DNA from: Planctomycetota bacterium
GTDB lineage: Bacteria > Planctomycetota > Phycisphaerae > Sedimentisphaerales > Anaerohalosphaeraceae
Direction: 5' to 3'
DNA length: 44,656 nt
Assembly (NCBI GenBank): GCA_029552545.1
Contig: JAKPDO010000007.1
Coordinates: 1-44,656 of the forward strand
In this document: piece after piece, positions 1 through 7,800 of the stretch
Position numbering within the stretch: the first letter of the stretch is position 1
How the letters are laid out: each line of letters opens with the position of its first letter
Program-made: the position numbers and the translations under genes
Notes under the pieces: generated by a model
The model's input: only the letters and a program-made list of their open reading frames with translations
Databases searched by the model: none
What the model was told of the DNA's origin: nothing

Positions 1-1322
1 AGCTGGGCCAGGGCATGGCATAAATCCACAATCTGGAGGATATCGGCCTCGGTTTCGCCGGGAAAACCGACCATAAAATAGAGTTTGACGCTCTGAAAGC
101 CCGCCTCATAGGCGGCCTGAACACCGGCAAAAAGGTCGGCATCCGAAATGGGCTTGTTGATGACCTGCCGCAAGTGCTCGGAGGCGGCTTCGACGGCGAT
201 AGTCAGACCGCTTTTGCGAACGGACGTCATCAGCTTGGGCAGAAGCCGCAGCTGCTGCTGAACACGCAGACTGGGAATTGAAATGCCCACGTGAAGCGGG
301 CGAAAGTACGCCGTCAGCCGCTCGACAAGCTCCTCAAGCCAGGGGTATTCGCCGGTGGACAAACTCAAAAGCCCGATGGTGTCGTGGCCGGTGTTCCAGT
401 ACTGTTTTTGGGCCAGTTCAAGAATCCGCCCGACGGAACGATACCGCACAGGACGCCGGCAGAAACTGGCCTGGCAAAACCGGCACCGGCCCGGACAGCC
501 CCGCATAATCTCCAGCGTGATTCGGTCATGGACGGTCTGCACAAACGGCACGATGGGGGCTTCCGGTACCGGGGCATTTTCAAAATCATCGAGGGCGGCA
601 TCGTGAATGCGCAGGGGGATGTCCGGATGTTTGGCCTGCAGCGCAGCCGAATGCGTCCCGTCATACTCCCACTCATACAGAGAAGGCACATAGACAAACG
701 GCAGGGTGCGGGCCGCCTGAAGGAGAAACTCACTTTTGGAAAGCCCCTGCTGTTTGCCCTGCCGATACAGCTCCAGCAATTGAACCACGGCCTCTTCGCC
801 CTGGCCGAGCACAAACAAATCGACGAAAGGAGCGATCGGCTCGGCGCAGTTGGCGGCCTGACCGCCCGCAATGATAAGCGGGTCTTGCAGGCGGCGGTGT
901 TCCGAACGAACCGCCAGCCCCGCCAAATCCAGCAGATTGAGCAGGTTGGTATAACACAGCTCGTTGGTCAGACTGAAACCGATTATATCGAAACTGTCGG
1001 CGGTCAGCCGGGATTCGAGAGAAAACAGCGGGATGTGCTCGTTTCGCATCCGCTCTTCGGCATCCAGCCAGGGGGCAAAGATGCGCTCCGCCAGTGCCCA
1101 CGGCAGCCGATTGATGACCTCGTACAAAATCGCTAAACCGGTGTGGCTCATGGCGATTTCATAAATATCGGGAAAACACAGGCCCACCCGGACCTGGACG
1201 CAAGCCGGGTCTTTGCGGATTTGGTTGATTTCGCCGCCGATGTATCGGGCGGGTTTGCGCACAAACGGCAGGAGCCGTCGGCTGACTTGTTCCTTTACAG
1301 ATTGTACGGGCCGTTCTATCAT
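1..1322 (-). CDS. B12-binding-type radical SAM protein, TIGR03960-like (3' end outside window)
   Basis: The minus-strand frame is open from an ATG at 1322 to the left window edge, so 440 codons are visible and the C-terminus is missing. Early residues contain RYIGGEINQIRKD and FPDIYEIAMSHTG, the typical start of the TIGR03960 family. A radical SAM 4Fe-4S motif, C276-x3-C280-x2-C283 (GCPGRCRFC), sits mid-protein, and KLYFMVGFPGETEAD lies near the left edge. Family members have an N-terminal cobalamin-binding-like half and a catalytic radical SAM half; their substrate is not established. No Shine-Dalgarno precedes the ATG, and a TATAAT box lies only 11 bp upstream, so the mRNA may be nearly leaderless. 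The gene diverges from apbE. The antisense open frames across this region are shadows. Confidence 0.9.
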   Translation of the reverse strand, partial: MIERPVQSVKEQVSRRLLPFVRKPARYIGGEINQIRKDPACVQVRVGLCFPDIYEIAMSHTGLAILYEVINRLPWALAERIFAPWLDAEERMRNEHIPLFSLESRLTADSFDIIGFSLTNELCYTNLLNLLDLAGLAVRSEHRRLQDPLIIAGGQAANCAEPIAPFVDLFVLGQGEEAVVQLLELYRQGKQQGLSKSEFLLQAARTLPFVYVPSLYEWEYDGTHSAALQAKHPDIPLRIHDAALDDFENAPVPEAPIVPFVQTVHDRITLEIMRGCPGRCRFCQASFCRRPVRYRSVGRILELAQKQYWNTGHDTIGLLSLSTGEYPWLEELVERLTAYFRPLHVGISIPSLRVQQQLRLLPKLMTSVRKSGLTIAVEAASEHLRQVINKPISDADLFAGVQAAYEAGFQSVKLYFMVGFPGETEADILQIVDLCHALAQ

Positions 1323-1333
1323 AGCGGGCGGCT

Positions 1334-1339
1334 ATTATA
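1334..1339 (-). promoter_or_regulatory. -10 box (TATAAT) for the radical SAM gene
   Basis: A perfect TATAAT on the minus strand ends 11 bp before the ATG at 1322. No good -35 is visible at 16-18 bp spacing. The predicted transcript start falls within a few bases of the start codon, which fits the absence of a ribosome-binding site. Confidence 0.45.
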
Positions 1340-1375
1340 CACAATTTCGACCTTTTTTGAATCGATTTGCTGACA

Positions 1376-2404
1376 ATGAAAGTAAAATTAGACGTTCTTT
1401 TTGGACTCCTGCTGAGTGGGCTTTATATCGCAACGGCCGTGTGGGTGCACCGGCAATACAAGCCGCCTGCGGTTGAAAACAGCGGATTTCATCTGATGAT
1501 GGGGACAGTCGTGCAGGTGACGGCTGTGGCCGACAACCCGGCAGCCGCACGCAGGGCCATTCAGGCCGCATTTGACGTCCTCCAAAACGTCCAGAGGACG
1601 ATGAATGACCGCGACCCGAATTCTGAACTGTCCCAGATAAACCAAACAGCATTCGAACAGGAAGTGCAGGTCAGTCCGGACCTGTTTGCCGTGCTGTGTG
1701 CAGCCCGGCAGTACAGTCAGCTGACGAACGGGGCTTTTGACAGTACGGTCGGACCGCTCGTGGCCCTGTGGCGGCGGATGGAAACAACAGGAATCGAGCC
1801 GACGCCGGAAGAAATTCAAGAGGCCCGAAGACGGGTGGGGTATGAAAAAGTGATTTTGAATCCGACGCAGCAGACCGTGCGGTTTGAGGCGGAGGGAATG
1901 CGGCTGGATTTGGGCGGAATTGCCAAGGGCTATGCCGTGGATGCGGCCATCGGGGCGATGAAAGAGCTGGGAATCCGAGGCGGGATGGTCGATGTCGGGG
2001 GCAATATCCGCTGTTTTGGGACGCCTCCGCCGCCTGCCAAACACTGGACCATCGGCCTTCAAAACCCCAGAGCCGAGGCCCTCAGCGCCAAGATTCGGCT
2101 GGACGAGCTGGCCGTCGCCACCAGCGGGGATTATCGCCGATTCGTCGAGAAAGGCGGAAAGCGGTTCAGCCATATCCTCAATCCGGCTACCGGCGAGTCG
2201 GCCGCCGAGTTAATCAGCGTGACGATTCTGGCCCCCAGCGCGATGGAGGCCGACGCCTTATCCACCGCTGTGAGTGTGCTGGGCCGAGAGAAGGGACTGG
2301 CACTGATTGAATCCCTGCCGGAAGTGGAGGCGATTGTGATTGCCGCCGACAAACCCGAGGAGCTGATTTTCACCTCCGGCGCCGCCGCCTACCTGCTGAA
2401 ATAA
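1376..2404 (+). CDS. apbE: FAD:protein FMN transferase (ApbE family)
   Basis: This 342-aa enzyme attaches FMN from FAD to Thr/Ser of flavoproteins such as Nqr/Rnf subunits. An N-terminal hydrophobic segment (VLFGLLLSGLYIATAV) without a lipobox cysteine suggests a membrane anchor with a periplasmic catalytic domain. Family signatures are clear: GAFDSTVGPL, MRLDLGGIAKGYAVD, GGMVDVGGNIRCFG, ATSGDYRRF, HILNPATG and the metal-binding end ADALSTAVSVLG. ATG 1376 is preferred over TTG 1367. Neither has a good Shine-Dalgarno. The gene is divergent from the radical SAM gene, with only 53 bp between the two start codons. A hairpin overlaps the stop codon. No partner Nqr/Rnf genes are in the window. Confidence 0.95.
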   Translation: MKVKLDVLFGLLLSGLYIATAVWVHRQYKPPAVENSGFHLMMGTVVQVTAVADNPAAARRAIQAAFDVLQNVQRTMNDRDPNSELSQINQTAFEQEVQVSPDLFAVLCAARQYSQLTNGAFDSTVGPLVALWRRMETTGIEPTPEEIQEARRRVGYEKVILNPTQQTVRFEAEGMRLDLGGIAKGYAVDAAIGAMKELGIRGGMVDVGGNIRCFGTPPPPAKHWTIGLQNPRAEALSAKIRLDELAVATSGDYRRFVEKGGKRFSHILNPATGESAAELISVTILAPSAMEADALSTAVSVLGREKGLALIESLPEVEAIVIAADKPEELIFTSGAAAYLLK

Positions 2405-2440
2405 ATTCGGCTGTTCCGAATTTAAAAAATTTTTATTTTT
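2403..2440 (+). terminator. Intrinsic terminator at the apbE stop codon
   Basis: A perfect 8-bp inverted repeat, AAATTCGG (2403-2410) and CCGAATTT (2416-2423), has a 5-nt loop and overlaps the TAA of apbE. An A-then-T-rich tract follows. Confidence 0.6.
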
Positions 2441-2477
2441 CCTATCAATGACGGCCGGGGGTTGGGCGGACTTATTA

Positions 2478-2566
2478 TAAAAGGACTCCAAAATCAGTGC
2501 CTGCCACTCCTATACGCAGGCCTATAAAATCAGGGGCTGACGGGGTCGGAGCCCCTGATTTTTTTG
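2478..2566 (+). ncRNA. Candidate small RNA ending in a strong terminator
   Basis: Downstream of the apbE terminator lies a TATTAT-type -10 (about 2472-2477). Two successive hairpins follow: GCCTGC 2499-2504 with GCAGGC 2516-2521, then the 12-bp terminator stem at 2527-2561. No reading frame fits. The layout of isolated promoter-like box, hairpin and terminator suggests an RNA of roughly 85-90 nt, but no known family is recognised and the -35 is weak. Confidence 0.3.
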
Positions 2567-2567
2567 T
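2527..2567 (+). terminator. Strong rho-independent terminator
   Basis: Perfect 12-bp arms (2527-2538 and 2550-2561, core CAGGGGCT/AGCCCCTG) with an 11-nt loop run straight into a T tract on the plus strand. It lies 120 bp past apbE, which already has its own hairpin, so it may end a separate transcript. Confidence 0.8.
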
Positions 2568-2592
2568 CTCCAGGGGTACACTTCAAACAGAA

Positions 2593-2629
2593 AAAACGCC
2601 GGGGGGCGGTGGTCTTTCCCCGGCGTTTT
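2593..2629 (-). terminator. Terminator of the 31-aa membrane peptide gene
   Basis: Inverted repeat with 12-bp arms (2593-2604 and 2618-2629, core CGCCGGGG/CCCCGGCG). Read on the minus strand it is followed by six Ts, a better T tract than on the plus strand. It starts 35 bp after the TGA of the microprotein. Confidence 0.7.
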
Positions 2630-2663
2630 CGATTTAAATCCTTTCAAAAATTGGTTTTACGGT

Positions 2664-2759
2664 TCAGCACAACGCGATGTACGCGGCGGCCGCCAGAATC
2701 AGGATGCGCTTCTTGCCGGCAAAAAACGGGTGCCAAATCTTCTCATAAAACCTTGCCAT
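2664..2759 (-). CDS. 31-aa putative membrane microprotein
   Basis: A short frame reads MARFYEKIWHPFF, a basic GKKR turn, then a hydrophobic run ILILAAAAYIALC up to the TGA. This fits a single-pass peptide with an aromatic cytoplasmic end. Support is contextual: an AAGGGG Shine-Dalgarno-like sequence 7 nt upstream, a sigma70-like promoter (TTGTTT-N17-TATACT) about 70 bp upstream, and a minus-strand intrinsic terminator just downstream, so promoter, frame and terminator form one unit. No family is recognised. It could be a stress peptide or type I toxin-like peptide, but no antisense RNA is evident. Confidence 0.55.
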   Translation of the reverse strand: MARFYEKIWHPFFAGKKRILILAAAAYIALC

Positions 2760-2826
2760 TTTTGAACCCCTTCACAAGAGTCTTCATTCCCCCATGACCG
2801 AAGCCATGACTGTTTCTACAATGCTT

Positions 2827-2855
2827 AGTATACCCGAAAGGAGGGCGGAAAACAA
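2827..2855 (-). promoter_or_regulatory. sigma70-like promoter for the microprotein gene
   Basis: On the minus strand TTGTTT (2855-2850), a 17-bp spacer and TATACT (2832-2827). The predicted start near 2820 gives a leader of about 60 nt before the ATG at 2759. Confidence 0.45.
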
Positions 2856-2902
2856 CAAAAACGATGGCTATGTTTTGTATCTTCTTGATTACAATATATT
2901 TA

Positions 2903-2928
2903 CGAAAAAACAGGGCCGTGTTTTTTCG
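2903..2928 (-). terminator. Terminator of the PpiC lipoprotein gene
   Basis: Perfect 10-bp inverted repeat CGAAAAAACA/TGTTTTTTCG with a GGGCCG loop, 29 bp downstream of the TAA of the minus-strand peptidyl-prolyl isomerase gene. The T run is part of the stem, so it could work in both directions. Confidence 0.6.
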
Positions 2929-2956
2929 ATGGGTACTTTTCCATTTTCACCTGGGT

Positions 2957-4114
2957 TTATTGACTCCATCGCCGGTAGGCCTCATTGGCACAAAATTCGG
3001 CAAAACGCTCTAACTCGACAAAATCGGCCCTTTTAATCACCTTTTCAACTAACTCATTGTATTTTCGATTCTTATGCTGAAACTGAAGCTGGGATTCGAG
3101 GATATGCTGGACCTCATCGAACGATTTAGAGACCGGAGGCGTCAGAGAGACCAATTTTACAAGAAAGAGGCGGCCCTCTGCTTCGATCGGCCCTTTTACA
3201 TCATTTACCGACATAGTTTCGGCAATTTTCTCTATCTTGTCATAGGGTTCGGCCAGTGAATCCGTCCCCATCGTCACGGGTGCCCACAGCCCGCCTGCGG
3301 AGGCCAGCGGGTCGTGGGAGAACTGTTTGGCCAGCTCCCCGAAATCACCGCCCTGCCGAATTTTTTCAAGTATCTCCTGTGCGATGCGGCGGGCGGCCTG
3401 TTCGGGGGATTCGCCTTCCTGAATCTGTTCAGAGGTCAGTTTCGAAGGCACCAGCTCAATCAGCTGAAACTGGAGCCGTCCGGGGCGGGAAAACTGCTCG
3501 TTTTTGACCTGTTCATAATAATCCAGCAGTTCCCGGCGGGTGAATTTCTTTTCTTCCATCACCGTGGCGGAGATAAACGAATGGGTCATGATGAGTTTCT
3601 TGTTGTACTCCTGAAAGGAGCGCCAGTCCATTCCCATCCGTTTGAGTTCCTGTTCGGCCAGTGCGACATTGTTGTCGTAATCGGCGACGAAGCGTTCGAT
3701 TTCCTTCTTGACGGCGGCCTCCAGCTGTTCCTCGATGTTTTCGGGGGCGTTCTTGCGGGCCTCTTCATACAGGAGCAGGTCGGCGACCTTGGAACGGATG
3801 ACGCTTCGAAGGAGCGGCATGGCCTGGGCTTCATAGGCGGCCAGATTGCCGCGTTTGGCCAGCGGAGCGAGAGCTTCCTGAAGCTGGGGTCCGGAAAGAA
3901 TCTCCTCCGATGTAAGCGTATTGGAGCCGACTCGGATGGTCATTCCGCCGGTCGGAGCAGGCAGATTGTAGCGATTGGCCAGCGGGATATTAAGCATTTG
4001 CTCCTGCGTGAATTTTCCCTGCGGGATTTTGGAACTGCAGCCGAGCGCAAACAGAAACAGTCCTGCCGCATACAGCCCCATCAATCCCCTGCCTGTTCGA
4101 ACGGTTCGCTCCAT
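2957..4114 (-). CDS. PpiC/parvulin-type peptidyl-prolyl isomerase lipoprotein
   Basis: A 385-aa exported foldase-like lipoprotein. Starting at the ATG at 4114 (AGGAGA 7 nt upstream), the signal peptide ends in a lipobox, FALG-C26. The middle is an alpha-helical SurA/PrsA-like chaperone region rich in Glu/Lys. A rotamase domain lies at about residues 215-325, recognisable by QGGDFGELAKQFSHDPLASAGG. The C-terminal helix includes SFDEVQHILESQL. It probably assists folding of secreted or outer-membrane proteins. A longer frame to 4177 exists but puts 21 charged residues before the signal peptide. It is transcribed divergently from the GH127 gene. Confidence 0.85.
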   Translation of the reverse strand: MERTVRTGRGLMGLYAAGLFLFALGCSSKIPQGKFTQEQMLNIPLANRYNLPAPTGGMTIRVGSNTLTSEEILSGPQLQEALAPLAKRGNLAAYEAQAMPLLRSVIRSKVADLLLYEEARKNAPENIEEQLEAAVKKEIERFVADYDNNVALAEQELKRMGMDWRSFQEYNKKLIMTHSFISATVMEEKKFTRRELLDYYEQVKNEQFSRPGRLQFQLIELVPSKLTSEQIQEGESPEQAARRIAQEILEKIRQGGDFGELAKQFSHDPLASAGGLWAPVTMGTDSLAEPYDKIEKIAETMSVNDVKGPIEAEGRLFLVKLVSLTPPVSKSFDEVQHILESQLQFQHKNRKYNELVEKVIKRADFVELERFAEFCANEAYRRWSQ

Positions 4115-4278
4115 AAAACATCTCCTGAAATAATCCTTTTTCCGGCGGAGATTATAGCGGACGTGCCGGCCCTGCAAAAGAGAAAAACCCTTGTCCCGCT
4201 CGGCGATTGACCCAGGCGAGGGCGTCGGGTATCATCGGCCGAAAACGAAAATCCGAAATAAGTTTGCTGGAGGCCTCT

Positions 4279-6279
4279 ATGAAACGCCCGTGTCCGAATG
4301 GTTCCGTCTTTGCCGCCTTTGTGCTTTTCTTTGTATTCGGTCTGTCAAATCCGCTGCTGTGGGCGGGGGCGGATTATCCCTATCAGCCGGTGCCGTTTAC
4401 GCAGGTGCGGTTTACGGACCGATTCTGGCAGCCGCGGATCGAAACCAATCGGACGGTGACGATTCCGTTTGCCTTCGAGATGTGCGAAAAGACGCATCGC
4501 ATCGACAACTTTAAGATTGCCGGCAAACTGATGGAAGGCCGCTGGGAAGGAGAGTTCGGGTTTAACGACACCGACCCCTACAAAATCATTGAAGGGGCCT
4601 CGTACGGGCTGATGGTCAAGCCGGACCCGAAGATGGAGGCGTATCTGGATCAGTTAATCGGGTATATCGCCGCCGCTCAGGAGCCGGACGGGTATCTGTA
4701 CACGGCCTATACCGCGAACGCCCGCGAAGGCGGCAAACGCCAAATCACCTGCTGCTACGACAAGGAGCGCTGGGACAATCTGCCCGCCAGCCACGAGCTG
4801 TACAATGCCGGGCATATGTACGAAGCGGCTGTAGCGCATTATCTGGCCACCGGCAAGCGGAGCTTTCTGGATATTGCCGTCAAAAACGCCGACCTGATCT
4901 GTCAGACGTTTGGGCCGGGCCGGCACGAGGGTGTCCCCGGCCATCAGGAGATTGAAATCGGACTGGTGAAACTGTATCGGGTCACCGGCGAGGAAAAATA
5001 CCTCCGCCAGGCCCGGTGGTTTCTCAATCAGCGGGGACGAACCGGACACAAAGACGCCTATATGCAGTCGCATATCCCGGTGGTGGAGCAGACCGAGGCG
5101 GTCGGACATGCCGTGCGGGCCGGCTATATGTACAGCGGGATGGCGGACGTGGCGGCCCTGACCGGCGATGCGGACTTTATCCGGGCGATTCATGCCCTCT
5201 GGGACAACGTGGCAAACCGAAAGCTGTATGTGACCGGCGGCATCGGGGCCCGTCATCAGGGGGAGGCCTTCGGAAACGATTACGAACTGCCCAACGCCAG
5301 CGCCTACTGCGAGACCTGCGCCAACATCGCAAATGTCTATTGGAACCACCGGATGTTTCTGCTGGATGGCGAATCCAAATATATCGATGTGATGGAGCGG
5401 GCCCTGTACAACAGCGTCATTTCGGGCGTATCGCTGGACGGCAAGCGGTTCTTTTATCCCAATCCGCTGGAGTCGGCGGGCAATTACGAGCGAAGCGAAT
5501 GGTTCGGCTGTGCGTGCTGTCCCGGAAATATTACGCGGTTTCTGGCGTCTGTATCGGGCTATGCGTATGCCGTCCGCGGCAAGGCGGTGTATGTGAACCT
5601 GTTCGGCCAGTCGGAGGCCCGGCTCAAACCCGACGGCGGAACTGTGCGAATCCTGCAGGAGACGGATTTTCCGTGGGACGGCAAGGTACTCCTGCAGATT
5701 CTGCCGGAGTCGGACAATCTGCCAATGGTGCTCAAGCTCCGGATTCCGGACTGGGCGACGGATATCTTCTCTTCTTCGGCGCTGTACACGTTTACAAAAC
5801 CGCTGGAGCGGCCGGCAGCGCTGGCGGTTAACGGCCAGCCGATTGAGCCGGAAACAGAGAAGGGATATGCCGTCATCGACCGGGCCTGGAAGGCGGGCGA
5901 TACGGTGATGCTCGATTTGCCGATGCCGGTACGGCGGATTGTTTGTGATGAGCGGGTCAGGGACAACATCGGCAAGACGGCTTTTCAGCGCGGGCCGTTG
6001 GTGTACTGTCTGGAGTGGCCGGATGTCGAAGGCGGGCAGGTACTGAACGTGATGATTGAAAAGGATGCGCCGCTGGAGGCGGTGTACCGGGCGGACCTGC
6101 TGGGCGGGCTGGTTGTGCTGCGGGGGACGGCGGCGGAAGTCAGCCGAACGGAAGACGGGCAAACCCGCCGAACGCCGCGAAAGTTCGAGGCGATTCCGTA
6201 CTATGCCTGGGCGCATCGCGGCAAAGGACCGATGGCGGTGTGGATTCCTTATACGGAAACCGCTGTGGGGAGGAAATAA
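4279..6279 (+). CDS. GH127 beta-L-arabinofuranosidase-like glycoside hydrolase, secreted
   Basis: A 666-aa protein with an N-terminal signal peptide (FAAFVLFFVFGLSNPLLWAGA). GH127 enzymes (formerly DUF1680) release beta-L-arabinofuranose with a zinc-held cysteine nucleophile. The metal/catalytic set is intact: E329 in GEAFGNDYEL, E345-x-C347 in YCETC, and C413-C414 in GCACCPGN, matching E322, E338, C340, C417 and C418 of HypBA1. By alignment C413 is the nucleophile. Also present are HELYNAGH and an (alpha/alpha)6 barrel followed by beta domains. ATG 4279 has GGAGG 6 nt upstream; the longer frame from 4207 has no support. The TAA overlaps the next ATG by one base, so the two are translationally coupled. 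It likely acts on plant or algal arabinan side chains. Confidence 0.92.
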   Translation: MKRPCPNGSVFAAFVLFFVFGLSNPLLWAGADYPYQPVPFTQVRFTDRFWQPRIETNRTVTIPFAFEMCEKTHRIDNFKIAGKLMEGRWEGEFGFNDTDPYKIIEGASYGLMVKPDPKMEAYLDQLIGYIAAAQEPDGYLYTAYTANAREGGKRQITCCYDKERWDNLPASHELYNAGHMYEAAVAHYLATGKRSFLDIAVKNADLICQTFGPGRHEGVPGHQEIEIGLVKLYRVTGEEKYLRQARWFLNQRGRTGHKDAYMQSHIPVVEQTEAVGHAVRAGYMYSGMADVAALTGDADFIRAIHALWDNVANRKLYVTGGIGARHQGEAFGNDYELPNASAYCETCANIANVYWNHRMFLLDGESKYIDVMERALYNSVISGVSLDGKRFFYPNPLESAGNYERSEWFGCACCPGNITRFLASVSGYAYAVRGKAVYVNLFGQSEARLKPDGGTVRILQETDFPWDGKVLLQILPESDNLPMVLKLRIPDWATDIFSSSALYTFTKPLERPAALAVNGQPIEPETEKGYAVIDRAWKAGDTVMLDLPMPVRRIVCDERVRDNIGKTAFQRGPLVYCLEWPDVEGGQVLNVMIEKDAPLEAVYRADLLGGLVVLRGTAAEVSRTEDGQTRRTPRKFEAIPYYAWAHRGKGPMAVWIPYTETAVGRK

Positions 6280-6812
6280 TGGAGACGAACAAATCAGCCG
6301 GCTCCGAACCGTGGGAAGAAGTTTTTATGCCCCTGTTCGAAGAGCGGCAGCGTTTTGGAATTCTGCTGCAGGTGCCCCTATGGGCAGGAATTGCCGTTTT
6401 TGGAGGGGTCATTCTCTTCCTGCAGTTCAAGGGGGCCCTGTCAGGAGCTTTAAGCGGGCTCCTGTGGCTTTGCTGGGCATTAATGGCCGCAGTGGATGGG
6501 CTCCTTGCTTCGGGGGGAATGCTCACCCGCGTAAGAAAGGAGGGAATTGAGGTTGTATGCCTGCCGCTGACGTTATTGCGAAAGCGAATCGCCTGGGAGG
6601 AGATTGAGCGGCTGTATGCACGCACCTATTCGCCGATTTCCGAATACGGCGGCTGGGGGATTCGATATGGGCAAGCCGGCACGGCGTATAACATCCGCGG
6701 AAATCAGGGAATCCAGCTGGAACTGAAAAACGGCAAAAGGATTCTCATCGGCACGCAGCAGCCGCAGAAATTTCTGGAAGCCGTCCGCTCCGCCGCCCCG
6801 GGAAAAACCTGA
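6279..6812 (+). CDS. Two-TM protein with bacterial PH-like C-terminal domain
   Basis: A 177-aa protein starting at an ATG that overlaps the GH127 stop (TAATG) and using GGAGG just upstream. Residues of about 27-50 and 55-80 are two membrane helices (VPLWAGIAVFGGVILFL; SGLLWLCWALMAAVDGLL). The remainder resembles a small beta-rich PH-like sensor domain: KEGIEVVCLPL, RKRIAWEEIERLYAR, a GGWGIRYG turn and KNGKRILIGTQQP. Such proteins are common and uncharacterised. Coupling to a GH127 enzyme looks like neighbourhood rather than shared function. A paralogous design (zinc ribbon, two TM, PH-like) occurs at 22925-23578. Confidence 0.7.
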   Translation: METNKSAGSEPWEEVFMPLFEERQRFGILLQVPLWAGIAVFGGVILFLQFKGALSGALSGLLWLCWALMAAVDGLLASGGMLTRVRKEGIEVVCLPLTLLRKRIAWEEIERLYARTYSPISEYGGWGIRYGQAGTAYNIRGNQGIQLELKNGKRILIGTQQPQKFLEAVRSAAPGKT

Positions 6813-6827
6813 CGGCTCTCTTACGAC

Positions 6828-6869
6828 AGTCATCAGTTATCAGTTATCAGTCATCAGTTGTCAGTGATT
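6828..6869. repeat. Six tandem 7-bp repeats (AGTYATC)
   Basis: Units AGTCATC, AGTTATC, AGTTATC, AGTCATC, AGTTGTC and AGTGATT lie head to tail in the gap after the PH-like gene. The last two units have drifted. No coding frame uses it. It may be a slippage-prone microsatellite. Confidence 0.85.
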
Positions 6870-7029
6870 GGTCAGGAAGCGTAAAGAGCAGCCTGTCGGG
6901 GGTATAGAACGGAAATTTGCTTTTCACTCAAATTTTTGTGCAGGCGGATTTTCACGGGTTATTTTGTTGAGGGGGGCGGCTGGGGCGGGTAGAATGGGTG
7001 GTAAACTCTTCAGAAAGGAGTGTGAGCCG

Positions 7030-7794
7030 ATGGAAAAGAAATACAAACTGGCGGCCTCAGAGATTCAGTCCTTAGTACCCGATTTGGGGTTCGGCTTTGT
7101 TTCGGACAAGATTGCCGTGGACGGACACCGCGTGCAGTGCATGGTGCGGGAAGAACCTGATGAGGAGGCCGACAGCGGCTGGCGGTTTCTGGGAGGCGGA
7201 GAGACCGAGGAATATCTGGACGAACCGGAGCACATTTCGCTGCTGGATATCAATACAATTGCCAATTATGACCCGGAGATTATCCCCTTTCTGATGTATC
7301 CGCCGGGCACGCAGATTGAGCGAAACGCCTCCGGCCGGCTGGAAGTAACCAGCCTGGGCACGGAAGAGCCGGAAATCATCCTGCTGCCGCCGGTGGTCGC
7401 CGGCACGGTGCTGGTGCCGCAGTGCTGGCGGTTTGACATCAGCGGGCGGATGTTTCGGCGGATTGACGGCGGCAGTCTGGTGCTCTGGCGGCCGGGGTTG
7501 ACTATCTGGATGGATGTCTATACCGCCAACAATCAGTCGATTGAAGAGCGGGTCAACGGAATCCTTTCCATCAAGAGTGAAAAAGCGGCCGACCTGCAGC
7601 GGCGCGACGAAGAGGGCATGGTCAAACTGCGGTATTCGCTGACGGAAACCGTGGCCGACAAGGAACTGCACGGCGTCTATCTGTTCGGCTTTACCCCCGA
7701 GGAGGAACTGCATCTGGCGGTGTACTATACCTCGGAGGCGGACCGGAAAGAAATTGAGAAAATCTGGGAGACTCTGGGGGTCGTGAAAACGTAA
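7030..7794 (+). CDS. DUF2185 (Imm33-like) domain protein
   Basis: A 254-aa cytoplasmic protein. The N-terminal 100 residues match the DUF2185/immunity-protein type: CMVREEPDEEADSGWRFLGG, EYLDEPEHISLLDINTIANYDP, IIPFLMYPPGTQIER. That family is frequent among predicted immunity proteins of polymorphic toxin systems but is also widespread as an orphan. Residues 120-254 form a second alpha/beta region (VPQCWRFDISGRMFRR, LTIWMDVYTAN, GVYLFGFTPEEELHLAVYY) that I do not recognise. ATG 7030 has AAAGGAG 9 nt upstream; an upstream extension in frame is not supported. No toxin gene lies beside it, so a true immunity role is uncertain. Confidence 0.8.
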   Translation: MEKKYKLAASEIQSLVPDLGFGFVSDKIAVDGHRVQCMVREEPDEEADSGWRFLGGGETEEYLDEPEHISLLDINTIANYDPEIIPFLMYPPGTQIERNASGRLEVTSLGTEEPEIILLPPVVAGTVLVPQCWRFDISGRMFRRIDGGSLVLWRPGLTIWMDVYTANNQSIEERVNGILSIKSEKAADLQRRDEEGMVKLRYSLTETVADKELHGVYLFGFTPEEELHLAVYYTSEADRKEIEKIWETLGVVKT

Positions 7795-7800
7795 AAAAGA

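Noticed and set aside
291..1136. 281-codon plus-strand frame
   Set aside because: Antisense to the radical SAM gene, whose CPGRCRFC motif and FPDIYEI start prove the minus strand.
4654..6216. 520-codon minus-strand frame
   Set aside because: Antisense to the GH127 gene, Arg-rich, no start site or domain.
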